Shown one piece after another: positions 33,657 through 42,427 of a DNA stretch of 64,000 bases. The notes beneath the pieces were generated by a model, which ran no database searches, was not told the DNA's origin, and saw only the letters and a program-made list of their open reading frames with translations. Made by a program: the position numbers and the translations under genes. Positions within the stretch are counted from its first letter, which is position 1. Each line of letters starts with the position of its first letter. The stretch is from Streptomyces sp. CC0208. Its GTDB lineage: Bacteria > Actinomycetota > Actinomycetes > Streptomycetales > Streptomycetaceae. The stretch covers positions 6,882,001 through 6,946,000 of the forward strand of contig NZ_CP031969.1 in NCBI RefSeq assembly GCF_003443735.1, given 5' to 3'.

Positions 33657-34393
33657 GAACCCCGAGCGCCCACGGCACCCGCCACGCACTCCTCACGGTC
33701 TTCGCCCTCACCGCCGCCGTCGACCTCACCTCCCTGGCCGTCGGCTCCGCTCCCGGCCACACCGTCGCCAAGCCCCTCCTGATGCCCCTCCTGGCCGCGT
33801 ACTGCGTCGCGTCCGGAACGCCCCGGCTCCTGGTCGGCGCCCTCCTGTGCGGCTGGGGCGGCGACGTCCTGCTGCTGTCCGACGCCGACCCCGCCCTCCT
33901 CGCCGGCATGGCCTCCTTCGCCGCCGGCCATGTCTGTTACCTCGCGCTCTTCCAGGCGTACGGCAGCCCACGCGCGCGTGTCGGCCTCCTCGCACCCGTC
34001 TACGCCACCGCGCTCGTCGTCACCGTCGTCGCCCTGTGGCCGGACCTGCCCGCCGCACTGCGCGTGCCCGTCGCCGGCTACAGCGTGCTGCTCACGACGA
34101 CGGCGTGCGCGTCGGCGGCGCGGTTCGGGGCGCTCACCGGAGCCGGCGGCGCCCTCTTCCTCCTCTCGGACACCCTCATCGCGACCGGCGTCGCCGGCTG
34201 GCCCCAGCTCCCACGGCCCGATTTCTGGATCATGCTCACGTATATGGCCGCGCAGTTCCTGCTGGCCAGTGGCACCACACGAGCCCTCGAAGCGCGCCCC
34301 GGACCGATGGCGACGTACGGTGAGGTGCGCTCGACCGAACGCGCGACCCCGCGCTCGGCCAAGCGCCCCACCACGCGCTCGACCACCCCCTGA
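33653..34393 (+). CDS. YhhN/TMEM86-family membrane protein (lysoplasmalogenase-like)
   Basis: A 246-residue integral membrane protein of about seven to eight helices. Family motifs are AKPLLMPLLA near the start, CGWGGDVLLLSD, and FLLSDTLIA in the later half, each bringing an Asp into the membrane as in human TMEM86B lysoplasmalogenase. The C-terminal 40 residues are a basic Thr/Arg-rich tail. GTG start overlapping the hydroxylase stop by four bases shows coupling. Enzyme activity in bacteria is little tested, so a lipid-hydrolase role is inference. Confidence 0.85.
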
Positions 34394-34428
34394 GCGCCGC
34401 CCGACCTCGCACGAGAAGGACCCTCGCC

Positions 34429-35472
34429 ATGCGCGCCACCACCATCCACGCCCCCTACGACATGCGCGTGGAGGACGTGCCCGAGCCCGTGGTGCAACTG
34501 CCCACCGACGCCGTGCTCCGGGTGCTGCGCGCCTGCATCTGCGGCAGCGACCTGTGGGCCTACCGCGGCGAGGCGGCGCGGCAGCCGGGGCAGCGGATCG
34601 GCCACGAGTTCCTCGGCGTCGTCGAGGAGACCGGCTCCGAGGTCGCCACCCTGAGGCGGGGAGATCTCGTCGTGGCGCCCTTCATGTGGTCCGACGGCGT
34701 CTGCGACTACTGCCGCGAGGGCCTGACCACCTCCTGCGAGCACGGCGGATTCTGGGGTTCCGTCGGCTACGACGGCGGCCAGGGCGAGGCCGTCCGCGTC
34801 CCCTTCGCCGACGGGACCCTCGTACGACTGCCCAAGGAGGCGGCCTCCGACGAGCGCCTGCTGTCCTCCCTGCTGACGCTCTCCGACGTCCTGGGCACCG
34901 GGCACCACGCGGCCCTCGGCGCCGGAGCCCGCCCGGGCGCCACGGTCGCCGTCGTCGGCGACGGAGCCGTCGGCCTGTGCGCGGTGCTCGCCGCCAAGCG
35001 GCTCGGCGCCGAACGGATCATCGCCCTGGGCCGCCACCAGGTCCGCACCGACATCGCGCGCCGCTTCGGAGCCACCGACGTGGTCGCCGAGCGCGGGGAC
35101 GCGGCCGTCGAGGCCGTCCGTGAACTCACCCGAGGCCAGGGCGCACACGCCGTCGTCGAGGCCGTCGGCACCGAACAGTCCATGCGTACGGCGGTCAGCA
35201 TCACCCGGGACGGCGGCGCCATCGGCTTCGTCGGCGTGCCGCACGGCAGCGGCACCGGCGTCGACCTCAGTGTCATGTTCGACCGGAACATCGCCCTGCG
35301 CGGCGGCGTCGCACCGGTCCGCGCCTACATTCCCGAGCTGCTCCCCGACGTCCTGGACGGCACCGTCGACGCCTCACCCGTCTTCGACATGACCGTCGGC
35401 CTGGAGGGCGTCCCCGACGGCTACAAGGCGATGGACGAGCGCACCGCGCTCAAGGTCCTCGTCACCAACTGA
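34429..35472 (+). CDS. Zinc-dependent medium-chain alcohol dehydrogenase
   Basis: A 347-residue NAD(P)-dependent oxidoreductase. The catalytic zinc site has Cys in ACICGSD and His-Glu in RIGHEFLG. The structural-zinc lobe VCDYCREGLTTSC keeps three Cys residues rather than the usual four. The cofactor domain has GATVAVVGDGAVGLCAVLAA and then GRHQVRTDIARRFGA; the Arg-rich loop suggests NADP preference. It follows the YhhN gene by 35 bp on the same strand and may belong to that operon. Substrate unknown. Confidence 0.88.
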   Translation: MRATTIHAPYDMRVEDVPEPVVQLPTDAVLRVLRACICGSDLWAYRGEAARQPGQRIGHEFLGVVEETGSEVATLRRGDLVVAPFMWSDGVCDYCREGLTTSCEHGGFWGSVGYDGGQGEAVRVPFADGTLVRLPKEAASDERLLSSLLTLSDVLGTGHHAALGAGARPGATVAVVGDGAVGLCAVLAAKRLGAERIIALGRHQVRTDIARRFGATDVVAERGDAAVEAVRELTRGQGAHAVVEAVGTEQSMRTAVSITRDGGAIGFVGVPHGSGTGVDLSVMFDRNIALRGGVAPVRAYIPELLPDVLDGTVDASPVFDMTVGLEGVPDGYKAMDERTALKVLVTN

Positions 35473-35488
35473 CCGTCACCGGGCGGCT

Positions 35489-36496
35489 CTACCAGCGGAT
35501 CGGCAGCGGCAGCGCCGTCAGCAGCCCCGACACCACGACCACCAGCCCCAGCGCGACGACCTCCACGCGCGCGGGCGCGCAGGCGGTCAGTGGGTCGGGG
35601 GCGCGTCGCAGCCGGGTCCGGGCCCACAGGGCGAGCGCGGCGACGACCGCCACCAGGAGCACCTTGGCGAGCAGGGTGCGTCCGTAGGCCGTGTCCGTCA
35701 GCTGTTCCAGGATCGTGCCGGGCGGCATCCGGCGCAGCGAACTCCACGCACCGGTCGCGGAGACGGCGGCGAGCAGAACGGCCGCCACGCGCGCGTAGAG
35801 CCCGAGCAGGGCCGCGCCCGGCTCCCCGGGGCCCCACCGGCGCAGCGTCCGCAGCACATGCAGCAGTCCGCCCGCCCACAGCGCCGCGCACGTCAGGTGA
35901 ACCACCGTCAGCCCGGAGCCGACCAGCGGACTGTGCTCGGTGGCGGGATGCGCGCGCAGGGCCTCCGCCATCACCACGGCGGACAGGGGCCACACCTGGA
36001 CGGCCGGGCGGCCCGAGCGGGCACACAGACCGGCGATCAGGAACGCGTTGACCTCCAGCAGGGCCACCTTGCCGTCCCGCGAGGCATACAGGCCGCCGAC
36101 ATCGATCTCGGAGAGGCTGTGGGGCACCAGATTGCCGGTCGCCACGACCGAGGCCAGGCCCAGCGCGGCGAGAAACCCGGCGGCGGCCGCGCAGGGAGCC
36201 CAGGAGCGCGGGGCGGCCGGGGGAGCACCGGGCACCGAACGGACCTGCCGGCCCACGAACAGCTCGCCCAGCGGCACACACAGCGCCGCGAACAGCACGG
36301 TCCGCAGCAGGGCCACCCCACCGGTCCCGGGCGCGGTGGCCTCCCCGGTGCCGTGCAGCGCGGCGGACGGACCGAGCAACGGTACCGCCACGGCCAGTAC
36401 GGCCAGGACGAGGACGGCGACCGCCCGACCGGTGCCGGGACGCCGCGAGGGGCCGCACGCCTCGGTCGCCTCGGAGGTGGGTCTGGTCAAGGTCAC
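35489..36496 (-). CDS. CopD-family copper resistance membrane protein
   Basis: A 335-residue membrane protein with eight or nine hydrophobic segments and the CopD domain in the C-terminal half (VVHLTCAALWAGGLLHVLRTLR, then ARVAAVLLAAVSATGAWSSL and YGRTLLAKVLLVAVV). CopD proteins take copper into or across the membrane together with CopC; no CopC domain is present here. GTG at 36496 has AGGATCG upstream and begins VTLTRPTS; the frame is open a further 12 codons. It converges on the alcohol dehydrogenase. No copper operator is seen immediately upstream. Confidence 0.82.
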   Translation of the reverse strand: MTLTRPTSEATEACGPSRRPGTGRAVAVLVLAVLAVAVPLLGPSAALHGTGEATAPGTGGVALLRTVLFAALCVPLGELFVGRQVRSVPGAPPAAPRSWAPCAAAAGFLAALGLASVVATGNLVPHSLSEIDVGGLYASRDGKVALLEVNAFLIAGLCARSGRPAVQVWPLSAVVMAEALRAHPATEHSPLVGSGLTVVHLTCAALWAGGLLHVLRTLRRWGPGEPGAALLGLYARVAAVLLAAVSATGAWSSLRRMPPGTILEQLTDTAYGRTLLAKVLLVAVVAALALWARTRLRRAPDPLTACAPARVEVVALGLVVVVSGLLTALPLPIRW

Positions 36497-36607
36497 CCCA
36501 CGATCCTGAGCACAGCGGACAGAAGCGGGCAACTGCAGGGAAACAAGTGGTGGTACGGCATTCCACCCATACAGACGGCTCCGGTGCCCCTGCCGGTTCA
36601 GGCCCGC

Positions 36608-37939
36608 TCAGCACCAGCGCGCGGCATCCGTCCCCCACGGCACCGGCGGCCGGCCCCAGTCCGCCGGGCCGCCCTCGAAGGAGACCGGCGACAGCGCGTA
36701 CCGCAGCCGTCCCAGCGCACTGTCCGTCTCGGACAGCCAGGGTTCCGGGCCGTCGTAGGAGTCGCTTCCGAGGTCCCCCGCGGCCATGTCGCCCCTGCCG
36801 TCCGCACCGTCCGTCAGCCACCGGGCCGTCCGCGCGAGCGCCAGCCGCACGAACCGGCTCCCGCCCTCGTACGACTGCTCGGTCAGGGCCCGCAGCACGG
36901 CCGCCGCCAGCAGATAGCCCGTCCCGTGGTCGAGGGCCTGAGCGGGCAGCGCGCCCGGCCGCTCCGCCGAGCCCTCCAGGACCGCGATCCCGGTGGCCGC
37001 CTGGACGAGGCTGTCGAAGCCCCGCCGTTCGCACCAGGGCCCGTACGCGCCCCACGCCGACAACTGCGCGACGACCACCCCGGGCCGCCGCTCCGCCAGT
37101 GCCTCGGCGGACAGCCCGAACCGGTCCAGCGCGCCCGGCCGGTACCCGGTGACGACCACGTCCGCCGCCGCGAGCAGCTCTTCGAAGGTCTGCCGGTCGG
37201 TGGCCAGGTCGAGCGTCGCCGACCGCTTCCCGAGGCCGGTGTCGGCGTGCTGGTCCGGGAGTTCGGGAAGCCGGGGTGCGTCCAGGCGCAGGACGTCCGC
37301 GCCGAGCAGGGCGAGTGTGCGGGTGGCGACCGGGCCCGCGAGTACCCGTGTCAGGTCCAGGACGCGCAGACCGGCGGCCGGCAGCAGGGGAGAGGTGTCG
37401 AGCGGCGCGAAGGTACGTACGCGTGCCGTGTCCAGTCGCCCCTGTTCGACCAGTGGCCGTTTCGCGAGGTCGGCGGCCTGCGGGTGTGCGGCCCACTCCT
37501 CGGGGGTGCGCAGGGCGACGGCGAGACCCCCGGCCGCGTACACGGCTTCCTCGACGTCCAGGGCGGACCGCTCGGCGAGCGCCGCTTTGACGGCCGCCGC
37601 GTCCTCCGGCACTCCCAGGGCGTCGAGCAGTCGTGCCCGGTGGTGCGGATAGTTCGCGTGGGTGCGGACCCAGCCGTCCGCCGTCTGCCAGAACCGGGAC
37701 AGCGGTGCGAAGTTGACCGGCGCGCGACCGTTGATCAACAGGTGACGCTCGCTCAGGAAAGCGGTGGCGACCGCCCCGTCGTCCACCCGCGCCACCGGCA
37801 GCTCGGCGAGGCCGGCCCGCCGCGCCGCGAGACCGGCGGCGGCCAGGGCGCACTCGGCCACACAGTTCCGCGCCAGCTTCTGCACGGGAAGGCGCCCCTG
37901 AAGAGCGCCCTCCCGCACCACGAACTTGATTCCCGTCAT
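36608..37939 (-). CDS. CaiB/BaiF CoA-transferase family protein
   Basis: A 443-residue family III CoA transferase. The conserved block GLRVLDLTRVLAGPVATRTLALLGADVLRL is found mid-protein rather than near the start, followed by LDLATDRQTFEELLAAADVVVTGYRPG and a later LDHGTGYLLAAAVL. The N-terminal 180 residues look like a second, degenerate half, as in two-domain members. The catalytic Asp of the family appears to be absent after LDLA. ATG at 37939 is abutted by a 15-bp palindrome, so the message may be leaderless. Acyl-CoA substrates unknown. Confidence 0.82.
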   Translation of the reverse strand: MTGIKFVVREGALQGRLPVQKLARNCVAECALAAAGLAARRAGLAELPVARVDDGAVATAFLSERHLLINGRAPVNFAPLSRFWQTADGWVRTHANYPHHRARLLDALGVPEDAAAVKAALAERSALDVEEAVYAAGGLAVALRTPEEWAAHPQAADLAKRPLVEQGRLDTARVRTFAPLDTSPLLPAAGLRVLDLTRVLAGPVATRTLALLGADVLRLDAPRLPELPDQHADTGLGKRSATLDLATDRQTFEELLAAADVVVTGYRPGALDRFGLSAEALAERRPGVVVAQLSAWGAYGPWCERRGFDSLVQAATGIAVLEGSAERPGALPAQALDHGTGYLLAAAVLRALTEQSYEGGSRFVRLALARTARWLTDGADGRGDMAAGDLGSDSYDGPEPWLSETDSALGRLRYALSPVSFEGGPADWGRPPVPWGTDAARWC

Positions 37940-37940
37940 G

Positions 37941-37971
37941 ACTGCACTATGCAGTATTGACGGAATCAATA
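37941..37971. promoter_or_regulatory. Two adjoining palindromes at the CoA-transferase start
   Basis: ACTGCA-CTA-TGCAGT (37941-37955) and TATTGA-CGGAA-TCAATA (37955-37971) are both exact and share one base. They begin two bases upstream of the start codon and are AT-rich compared with the surroundings. This is the look of an operator overlapping a promoter. The repressor is not identified. Confidence 0.65.
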
Positions 37972-38000
37972 TATGGACGAGCCTTGATCGTCCTGTACCG

Positions 38001-39566
38001 CTACTTCGTCACCGCGTCCAGGGCGTCCACCGTGCCCCAGCCGTAGAAGCCGTTGCGGTTCTTGGACCCCTCGCACACCGCGTCGACCTTGCCGTCGCCG
38101 TTGATGTCGTACGGGTCCGTGCACGGCGTGGCGTCGGCCTCCGCGTACAGCAGCGCCTTCACCAGGGCCGGCGGGGCGTACGGGTGCGTCGACCTGATCA
38201 GGGCGGCCACGGCCGCCACGTGCGGCGAGGCCATCGACGTACCGGCCATGTAGCCCCACTTGCCACCGGGCAGCGTGCCCAGGATCAGACCGCTGGTCGC
38301 GGGCGGCGCGGGCGTCTGGTACGCCGTCGAGTCACCGCCGGGCGCGGCGACGTCGATGAAGCCCAGGCCGTAGTTGGAGAACGACGACTTGATGCCCTTG
38401 GCGCCGGTCGCCGCGACCGTCACGACACCCGGCAGCTGGGTCGGTATGTCGAAGCACTCCGACGGGTCGATGACCCGGTCCGAGGGCGTGCCGTCGTTCG
38501 GCGAGACCGGGTCGGTGATCTCGTCGGCCGCGAGGTCGTAGTTCTCGTTGCCGGCCGCGGCGACGTTGACCACGCCCCGCTTCTCCGCGTACCGCGAGGC
38601 CCGGGTGACCGCGTCCACGAGGGCCTTCTGGTCCGGGTCGTCGGTGCAGTTGAAGTACCACGGGTCGGTGTAATAGCTGTTGTTGGTGACGTCGACGCCG
38701 TGCGTGGCCGCCCACATGAAGCCGCAGACCACGGCCTCGGTGTAGAAGTAGCCGTCGGTGGTCGACACCTTGATGCCCGCCACCTTCACACCGGGCGCCA
38801 CGCCCGTCATGCCGACGCCGTTCTTGGCGGCCGCGATCTCACCGGCCACGTGCGTGCCGTGCGGGCTCTCCGCCGCGCTCGGCCGCCACGCCCCGTCGGT
38901 GGTGTCCGGCTTGCCCGTCACGCAGTTGACCGACGCGGCCCGGTCGAAGTTCGGCGCGAGGTCCGGGTGGGTGTCGTCCACGCCGGTGTCGATCACGGCG
39001 ACCGTCACCTTGCTGCTGCCCAGCGACTTCTCGTGCGCCTTGTCCGCCTTGATGGCGGGCAGGTCCCACTGCAACGACTCCAGCGGGTCCTGGCCGGCCG
39101 CCGCGGCGCTCTGCGCGGCGGCCATCTGCGCCGAGTTGAGCGCCTTCGGTGTGCCCTCGTCGGTCGTCGACTGCGCGGGCAGCGGCGCGTTGCGCGTGTT
39201 GCCCGCCGACTCGACCCCGCGGACCTTGCGGATCGTCTTGGCGAAGTCGGGGTTCGACGAGTGGACGACGATCACGCCTATCTGGTCGTACGACGTCACG
39301 ATCGTGCCGCCGGCCGAGCCGATGGCCTTTTTCACCTGGGCGGAAGGACCGTGCCCGGGGCGGACGTTGACGACGTAGCTGAGCGCCGTCCCGTCCGCGG
39401 CGGCGGAGGCGAGGGCGTCACTGACGGCACCGGGGCTGACGGCAGCGGTGCCGGACAGGTCGGTCGCGGACGCCGTGGCGCCCGGCAGGAACGCCATGGC
39501 CGTCGCGATGGCCATGCCGAGCGGGATCGCGAGTGTGCGCCGACAGCGCGGGTGGGGCCCAGTCAT
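38001..39566 (-). CDS. Secreted S8 (subtilisin-like) serine protease
   Basis: A 521-residue protease. Residues 1-35 are a signal peptide (RRTLAIPLGMAIATAMAFLPGATASA). An inhibitor-type propeptide follows (LSYVVNVRPGHGPSAQVKKAIGSAGG). The S8 catalytic triad is complete: Asp in VAVIDTGVDDTHPD, His in SPHGTHVAGEIAA, Ser in MAGTSMASPHVAA, with the oxyanion Asn in AAAGNENYD. A C-terminal stretch holds PYDINGDGKVDAVCEG, a calcium-binding-like DxNxDGxxD loop. The start ATG overlaps the stop of a decayed S8 copy directly upstream (ATGA), so its promoter must lie within or beyond that remnant. Confidence 0.92.
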   Translation of the reverse strand: MTGPHPRCRRTLAIPLGMAIATAMAFLPGATASATDLSGTAAVSPGAVSDALASAAADGTALSYVVNVRPGHGPSAQVKKAIGSAGGTIVTSYDQIGVIVVHSSNPDFAKTIRKVRGVESAGNTRNAPLPAQSTTDEGTPKALNSAQMAAAQSAAAAGQDPLESLQWDLPAIKADKAHEKSLGSSKVTVAVIDTGVDDTHPDLAPNFDRAASVNCVTGKPDTTDGAWRPSAAESPHGTHVAGEIAAAKNGVGMTGVAPGVKVAGIKVSTTDGYFYTEAVVCGFMWAATHGVDVTNNSYYTDPWYFNCTDDPDQKALVDAVTRASRYAEKRGVVNVAAAGNENYDLAADEITDPVSPNDGTPSDRVIDPSECFDIPTQLPGVVTVAATGAKGIKSSFSNYGLGFIDVAAPGGDSTAYQTPAPPATSGLILGTLPGGKWGYMAGTSMASPHVAAVAALIRSTHPYAPPALVKALLYAEADATPCTDPYDINGDGKVDAVCEGSKNRNGFYGWGTVDALDAVTK

Positions 39567-40044
39567 GATGCGAATCTCTCCAGTTCGTTCTCAGCAGAAG
39601 CGGTTCGTGCGGGTGGTGTCGTGCGCGGGGTGCGGGGTGCGGAGTCGGGCGAAGTCGCGGGGGCGGCGGGTCGCTTGACCGCGCGCAGCGCGTTGACGAT
39701 GCCGAAGCCGTGGAACCCGTTGGCCCGGGTGCCGCCCTCGCACCGCGTCCTGCGTGCCGTCGCCCTCCTGGTCGTACGAGGCCGGGCAACTCGTGGCATT
39801 CGCCTGTGCCTTCAGCAGCGCCTGCAGCTGGGCCGGGCTCGCCTTGGGGTGCGTCGACTTGAGCAGCGCGGCGACGCCCGCGGCGTGCGGCGAGGCCATC
39901 GAGGTGCCCTGAAGGAAGCCGTACTGGCCGTTCGCCAGGGTCGACAGGATGCGGCCGTTCCGCGAGGGCGTGTCCGGGATCCGGCAGAGCCGGCACGGCG
40001 AGCGCCAGGCTGCGTCCGGAACGCCTGGAACGCGCCTGGGACAT
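39563..40044 (-). pseudogene. Decayed S8 protease gene upstream of the intact copy
   Basis: An N-terminal start MSQARSRRSGRSLALAVPAL at 40044 looks like a signal peptide, but the catalytic Asp/His part is deleted. A different frame then reads STLANGQYGFLQGTSMASPHAAGVAALLKS, the Ser-containing end of a subtilase, followed by SYDQEGDGTQDAV. Near 39745 the frame shifts again, giving CEGGTRANGFHGFGIVNALRAV, the normal C-terminal end. At least one large deletion and two frame changes are present. The similarity of both tails to the intact gene downstream points to a tandem duplication. Confidence 0.8.
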
Positions 40045-40297
40045 GGGGTCTCCACATCATCCGGAAACGAAACCGGCCCGGGACACAGGTGTCGCTCGGG
40101 CAGGTACATGACGGGTGGTGCAGGCCGAAGCTATCTCCCGAAGTCGATGGCCAGCAATGACTTCCCCAAGGTGAGTTCGGAAAGAAGCAAAGCCAGTTGA
40201 ACCGCGACCAGCGCGGCGCCGTGACCTTGAACAGGGAACGCGAGGACACTCGCCCCCGATCCCCGTCACAACCGCACCCGCACCGCGAGGAGAGTCC

Positions 40298-40654
40298 GTG
40301 GCCACCGACGCACCGCCACCCTCGAAAGAGACGCACAAACTCCCCACCAGCGAGGAGTTCACCGAGGTGCAGGAGAGCGCTGAGTTCGGTGAACTGCGCC
40401 GCTCCTACCGCTCCTTCGCCTTTCCGCTGACCGTCGGCTTCATCGCCTGGTACCTGCTGTACGTCCTGCTGTCCAACTACGCGGGCGACTTCATGGGCAC
40501 CAAGGTCGTCGGCAACATCAACGTGGCCCTCGTCCTGGGCCTCGCCCAGTTCCTCACCACGTTCCTCATCGCCTGGTGGTACGCGCGGACCGCTGCCGCC
40601 CGCTTCGACCCCAAGGCCGAGGCCATCAAGTCCCGGATGGAGGGCGGCGCATGA
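40298..40654 (+). CDS. DUF485 membrane protein (YjcH type) partnered with ActP
   Basis: A 118-residue inner-membrane protein with two helices (FPLTVGFIAWYLLYVLLSNYAG and VALVLGLAQFLTTFLIAWWYA) and the DUF485 phrase FGELRRSYRSFAFP just before the first. YjcH sits in the acs-yjcH-actP operon of enterobacteria, and here its stop overlaps actP by four bases. It is thought to aid the acetate symporter, though this is not shown. GTG at 40298 with GAGGAGAG upstream. Confidence 0.88.
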   Translation: MATDAPPPSKETHKLPTSEEFTEVQESAEFGELRRSYRSFAFPLTVGFIAWYLLYVLLSNYAGDFMGTKVVGNINVALVLGLAQFLTTFLIAWWYARTAAARFDPKAEAIKSRMEGGA

Positions 40655-42270
40655 GCCCCGCGATCACCCTGGCGGCCGGCGAGGCCAGCGAGCACCGGCC
40701 GCTGATCATCAGCCTGTTCGCGGTCTTCGTCGTCGCGACCCTCGTCATCACGGTCTGGGCCGGCCGCCAGACCAAGGACGCGGCCGACTTCTACGCGGGC
40801 GGACGCCAGTTCACCGGTTTCCAGAACGGCCTCGCGGTCTCCGGCGACTACATGTCCGCCGCGTCCTTCCTCGGCATCGCGGGCGCCATCGCCCTCTTCG
40901 GCTACGACGGCTTCCTGTACTCCGTCGGCTTCCTGGTCGCCTGGCTCGTCGCCCTGCTCCTGGTCGCCGAACCACTGCGCAACTCCGGCCGCTACACGAT
41001 GGGTGACGTCCTCGCGTACCGGATGCGCCAGCGCCCGGTGCGTACGGCAGCCGGCACCTCCACCATCGTGGTCTCGATCTTCTACCTGCTGGCCCAGATG
41101 GCGGGCGCGGGCGTCCTGGTCTCCCTGCTCCTCGGCATCACCAGCGACGCCGGCAAGATCGGCGTGGTCGCCCTCGTCGGCGTCCTGATGATCGTGTACG
41201 TGACCATCGGCGGCATGAAGGGCACCACCTGGGTCCAGATGGTCAAGGCTGTCCTGTTGATCGCGGGCGCCCTGCTGCTGACCTTCCTGGTGCTGCTGAA
41301 ATTCGACTTCAACGTCTCCGACCTGCTCGGCTCCGCCGCCGACAACAGCGGCAAGGGCGCGGCCTTCCTGGAGCCGGGCCTGAAGTACGGCGCCACGGGC
41401 ACCACCAAGCTGGACTTCATCTCGCTCGGTCTCGCCCTGGTCCTCGGCACCGCCGGACTGCCGCACATCCTGATCCGCTTCTACACGGTGCCCACCGCCA
41501 AGGCCGCCCGTAAGTCGGTCATCTGGGCCATCGGCCTCATCGGCGCCTTCTACCTGATGACCCTCGCCCTCGGCTTCGGTGCCGCGGCCCTCATCAAGCC
41601 GGACGAGATCATCGCCTCCAACAAGGCGGGCAACACGGCCGCGCCCCTGCTCGCACTGCATCTGGGCGGCGTCGACTCCAACTGGGGAGCGATCCTGCTG
41701 GCCACCATCTCGGCGGTCGCCTTCGCCACGATCCTCGCGGTCGTCGCCGGCCTCACCCTGGCCTCGTCGTCCTCCTTCGCGCACGACATCTACGCGAACG
41801 TCATCAAGCGCGGTCAGGCCACCGAGAAGCAGGAGATGAGCGCGGCCCGCTGGGCCACCGTCGGCATCGGCGCGGTCTCCATCCTGCTGGGCGCCCTCGC
41901 CCGTGACCTGAACGTCGCGGGTCTCGTCGCGCTCGCCTTCGCGGTCGCCGCCTCGGCGAACCTGCCGACGATCATCTACAGCCTCTTCTGGAAGCGGTTC
42001 ACCACGTCCGGCGCCCTGTGGTCGATCTACGGCGGCCTCGTCACGGCGGTCGGCCTGGTGCTGTTCTCACCGGTCGTCTCCGGCAAGCCCACCTCGATGT
42101 TCCCGGACATCGACTTCCACTGGTTCCCGCTGGAGAACCCGGGCATCATCTCGATCCCGGTCGGCTTCCTGCTCGGCATCATCGGCACCTACCTCTCCAA
42201 GGAGGAGCCGGACAAGGCGAAGTACGCGGAGCTGGAGGTCCGGTCGCTGACCGGCACCGGCGCCCACTGA
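40651..42270 (+). CDS. actP: Cation/acetate symporter, solute:sodium symporter family
   Basis: A 539-residue membrane protein with about 13 helices. It carries the family phrases DAADFYAGGRQFTGFQNGLAVSGDYMSAASFLGI, GRYTMGDVLAYRMR, GTAGLPHILIRFYTV and LTLASSSSFAHDIYANVIKRG, which are well conserved in ActP. It imports acetate and related short monocarboxylates with a cation. ATGA overlap with the yjcH-like gene makes a two-gene operon, ended by a perfect hairpin. Other SSS members transport proline or pantothenate; the YjcH neighbour makes acetate the best call. Confidence 0.92.
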   Translation: MSPAITLAAGEASEHRPLIISLFAVFVVATLVITVWAGRQTKDAADFYAGGRQFTGFQNGLAVSGDYMSAASFLGIAGAIALFGYDGFLYSVGFLVAWLVALLLVAEPLRNSGRYTMGDVLAYRMRQRPVRTAAGTSTIVVSIFYLLAQMAGAGVLVSLLLGITSDAGKIGVVALVGVLMIVYVTIGGMKGTTWVQMVKAVLLIAGALLLTFLVLLKFDFNVSDLLGSAADNSGKGAAFLEPGLKYGATGTTKLDFISLGLALVLGTAGLPHILIRFYTVPTAKAARKSVIWAIGLIGAFYLMTLALGFGAAALIKPDEIIASNKAGNTAAPLLALHLGGVDSNWGAILLATISAVAFATILAVVAGLTLASSSSFAHDIYANVIKRGQATEKQEMSAARWATVGIGAVSILLGALARDLNVAGLVALAFAVAASANLPTIIYSLFWKRFTTSGALWSIYGGLVTAVGLVLFSPVVSGKPTSMFPDIDFHWFPLENPGIISIPVGFLLGIIGTYLSKEEPDKAKYAELEVRSLTGTGAH

Positions 42271-42282
42271 CGCGTCCCCTGA

Positions 42283-42318
42283 AGCGGCCGCCTCGTAGAT
42301 CCCTACGAGGCGGCCGCT
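42283..42318 (+). terminator. Intrinsic terminator after actP
   Basis: AGCGGCCGCCTCGTAG (42283-42298) and its exact complement (42303-42318) form a 16-bp stem with the loop ATCC, 12 bp after the actP stop. Confidence 0.85.
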
Positions 42319-42427
42319 CCGTACGTCGTCGGATCGGGCACTGTCGTTGTCAGTGACGTCACGTAGGCTCGCAAGTGACGGAAACCGATGGACTCGGCAC
42401 TGATCCGCAACGAGGGAGGGGGCCCAC

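Noticed and set aside
39418..40044. Single 208-residue protein on the minus strand
   Set aside because: After the first 30 residues it is Arg-rich out-of-frame sequence; the segment is the decayed S8 protease copy.
42353..42362. GTGACGTCAC palindrome before moaA as a regulator site
   Set aside because: A single 10-bp GC-balanced palindrome with no partner site or known regulator is too weak to annotate.
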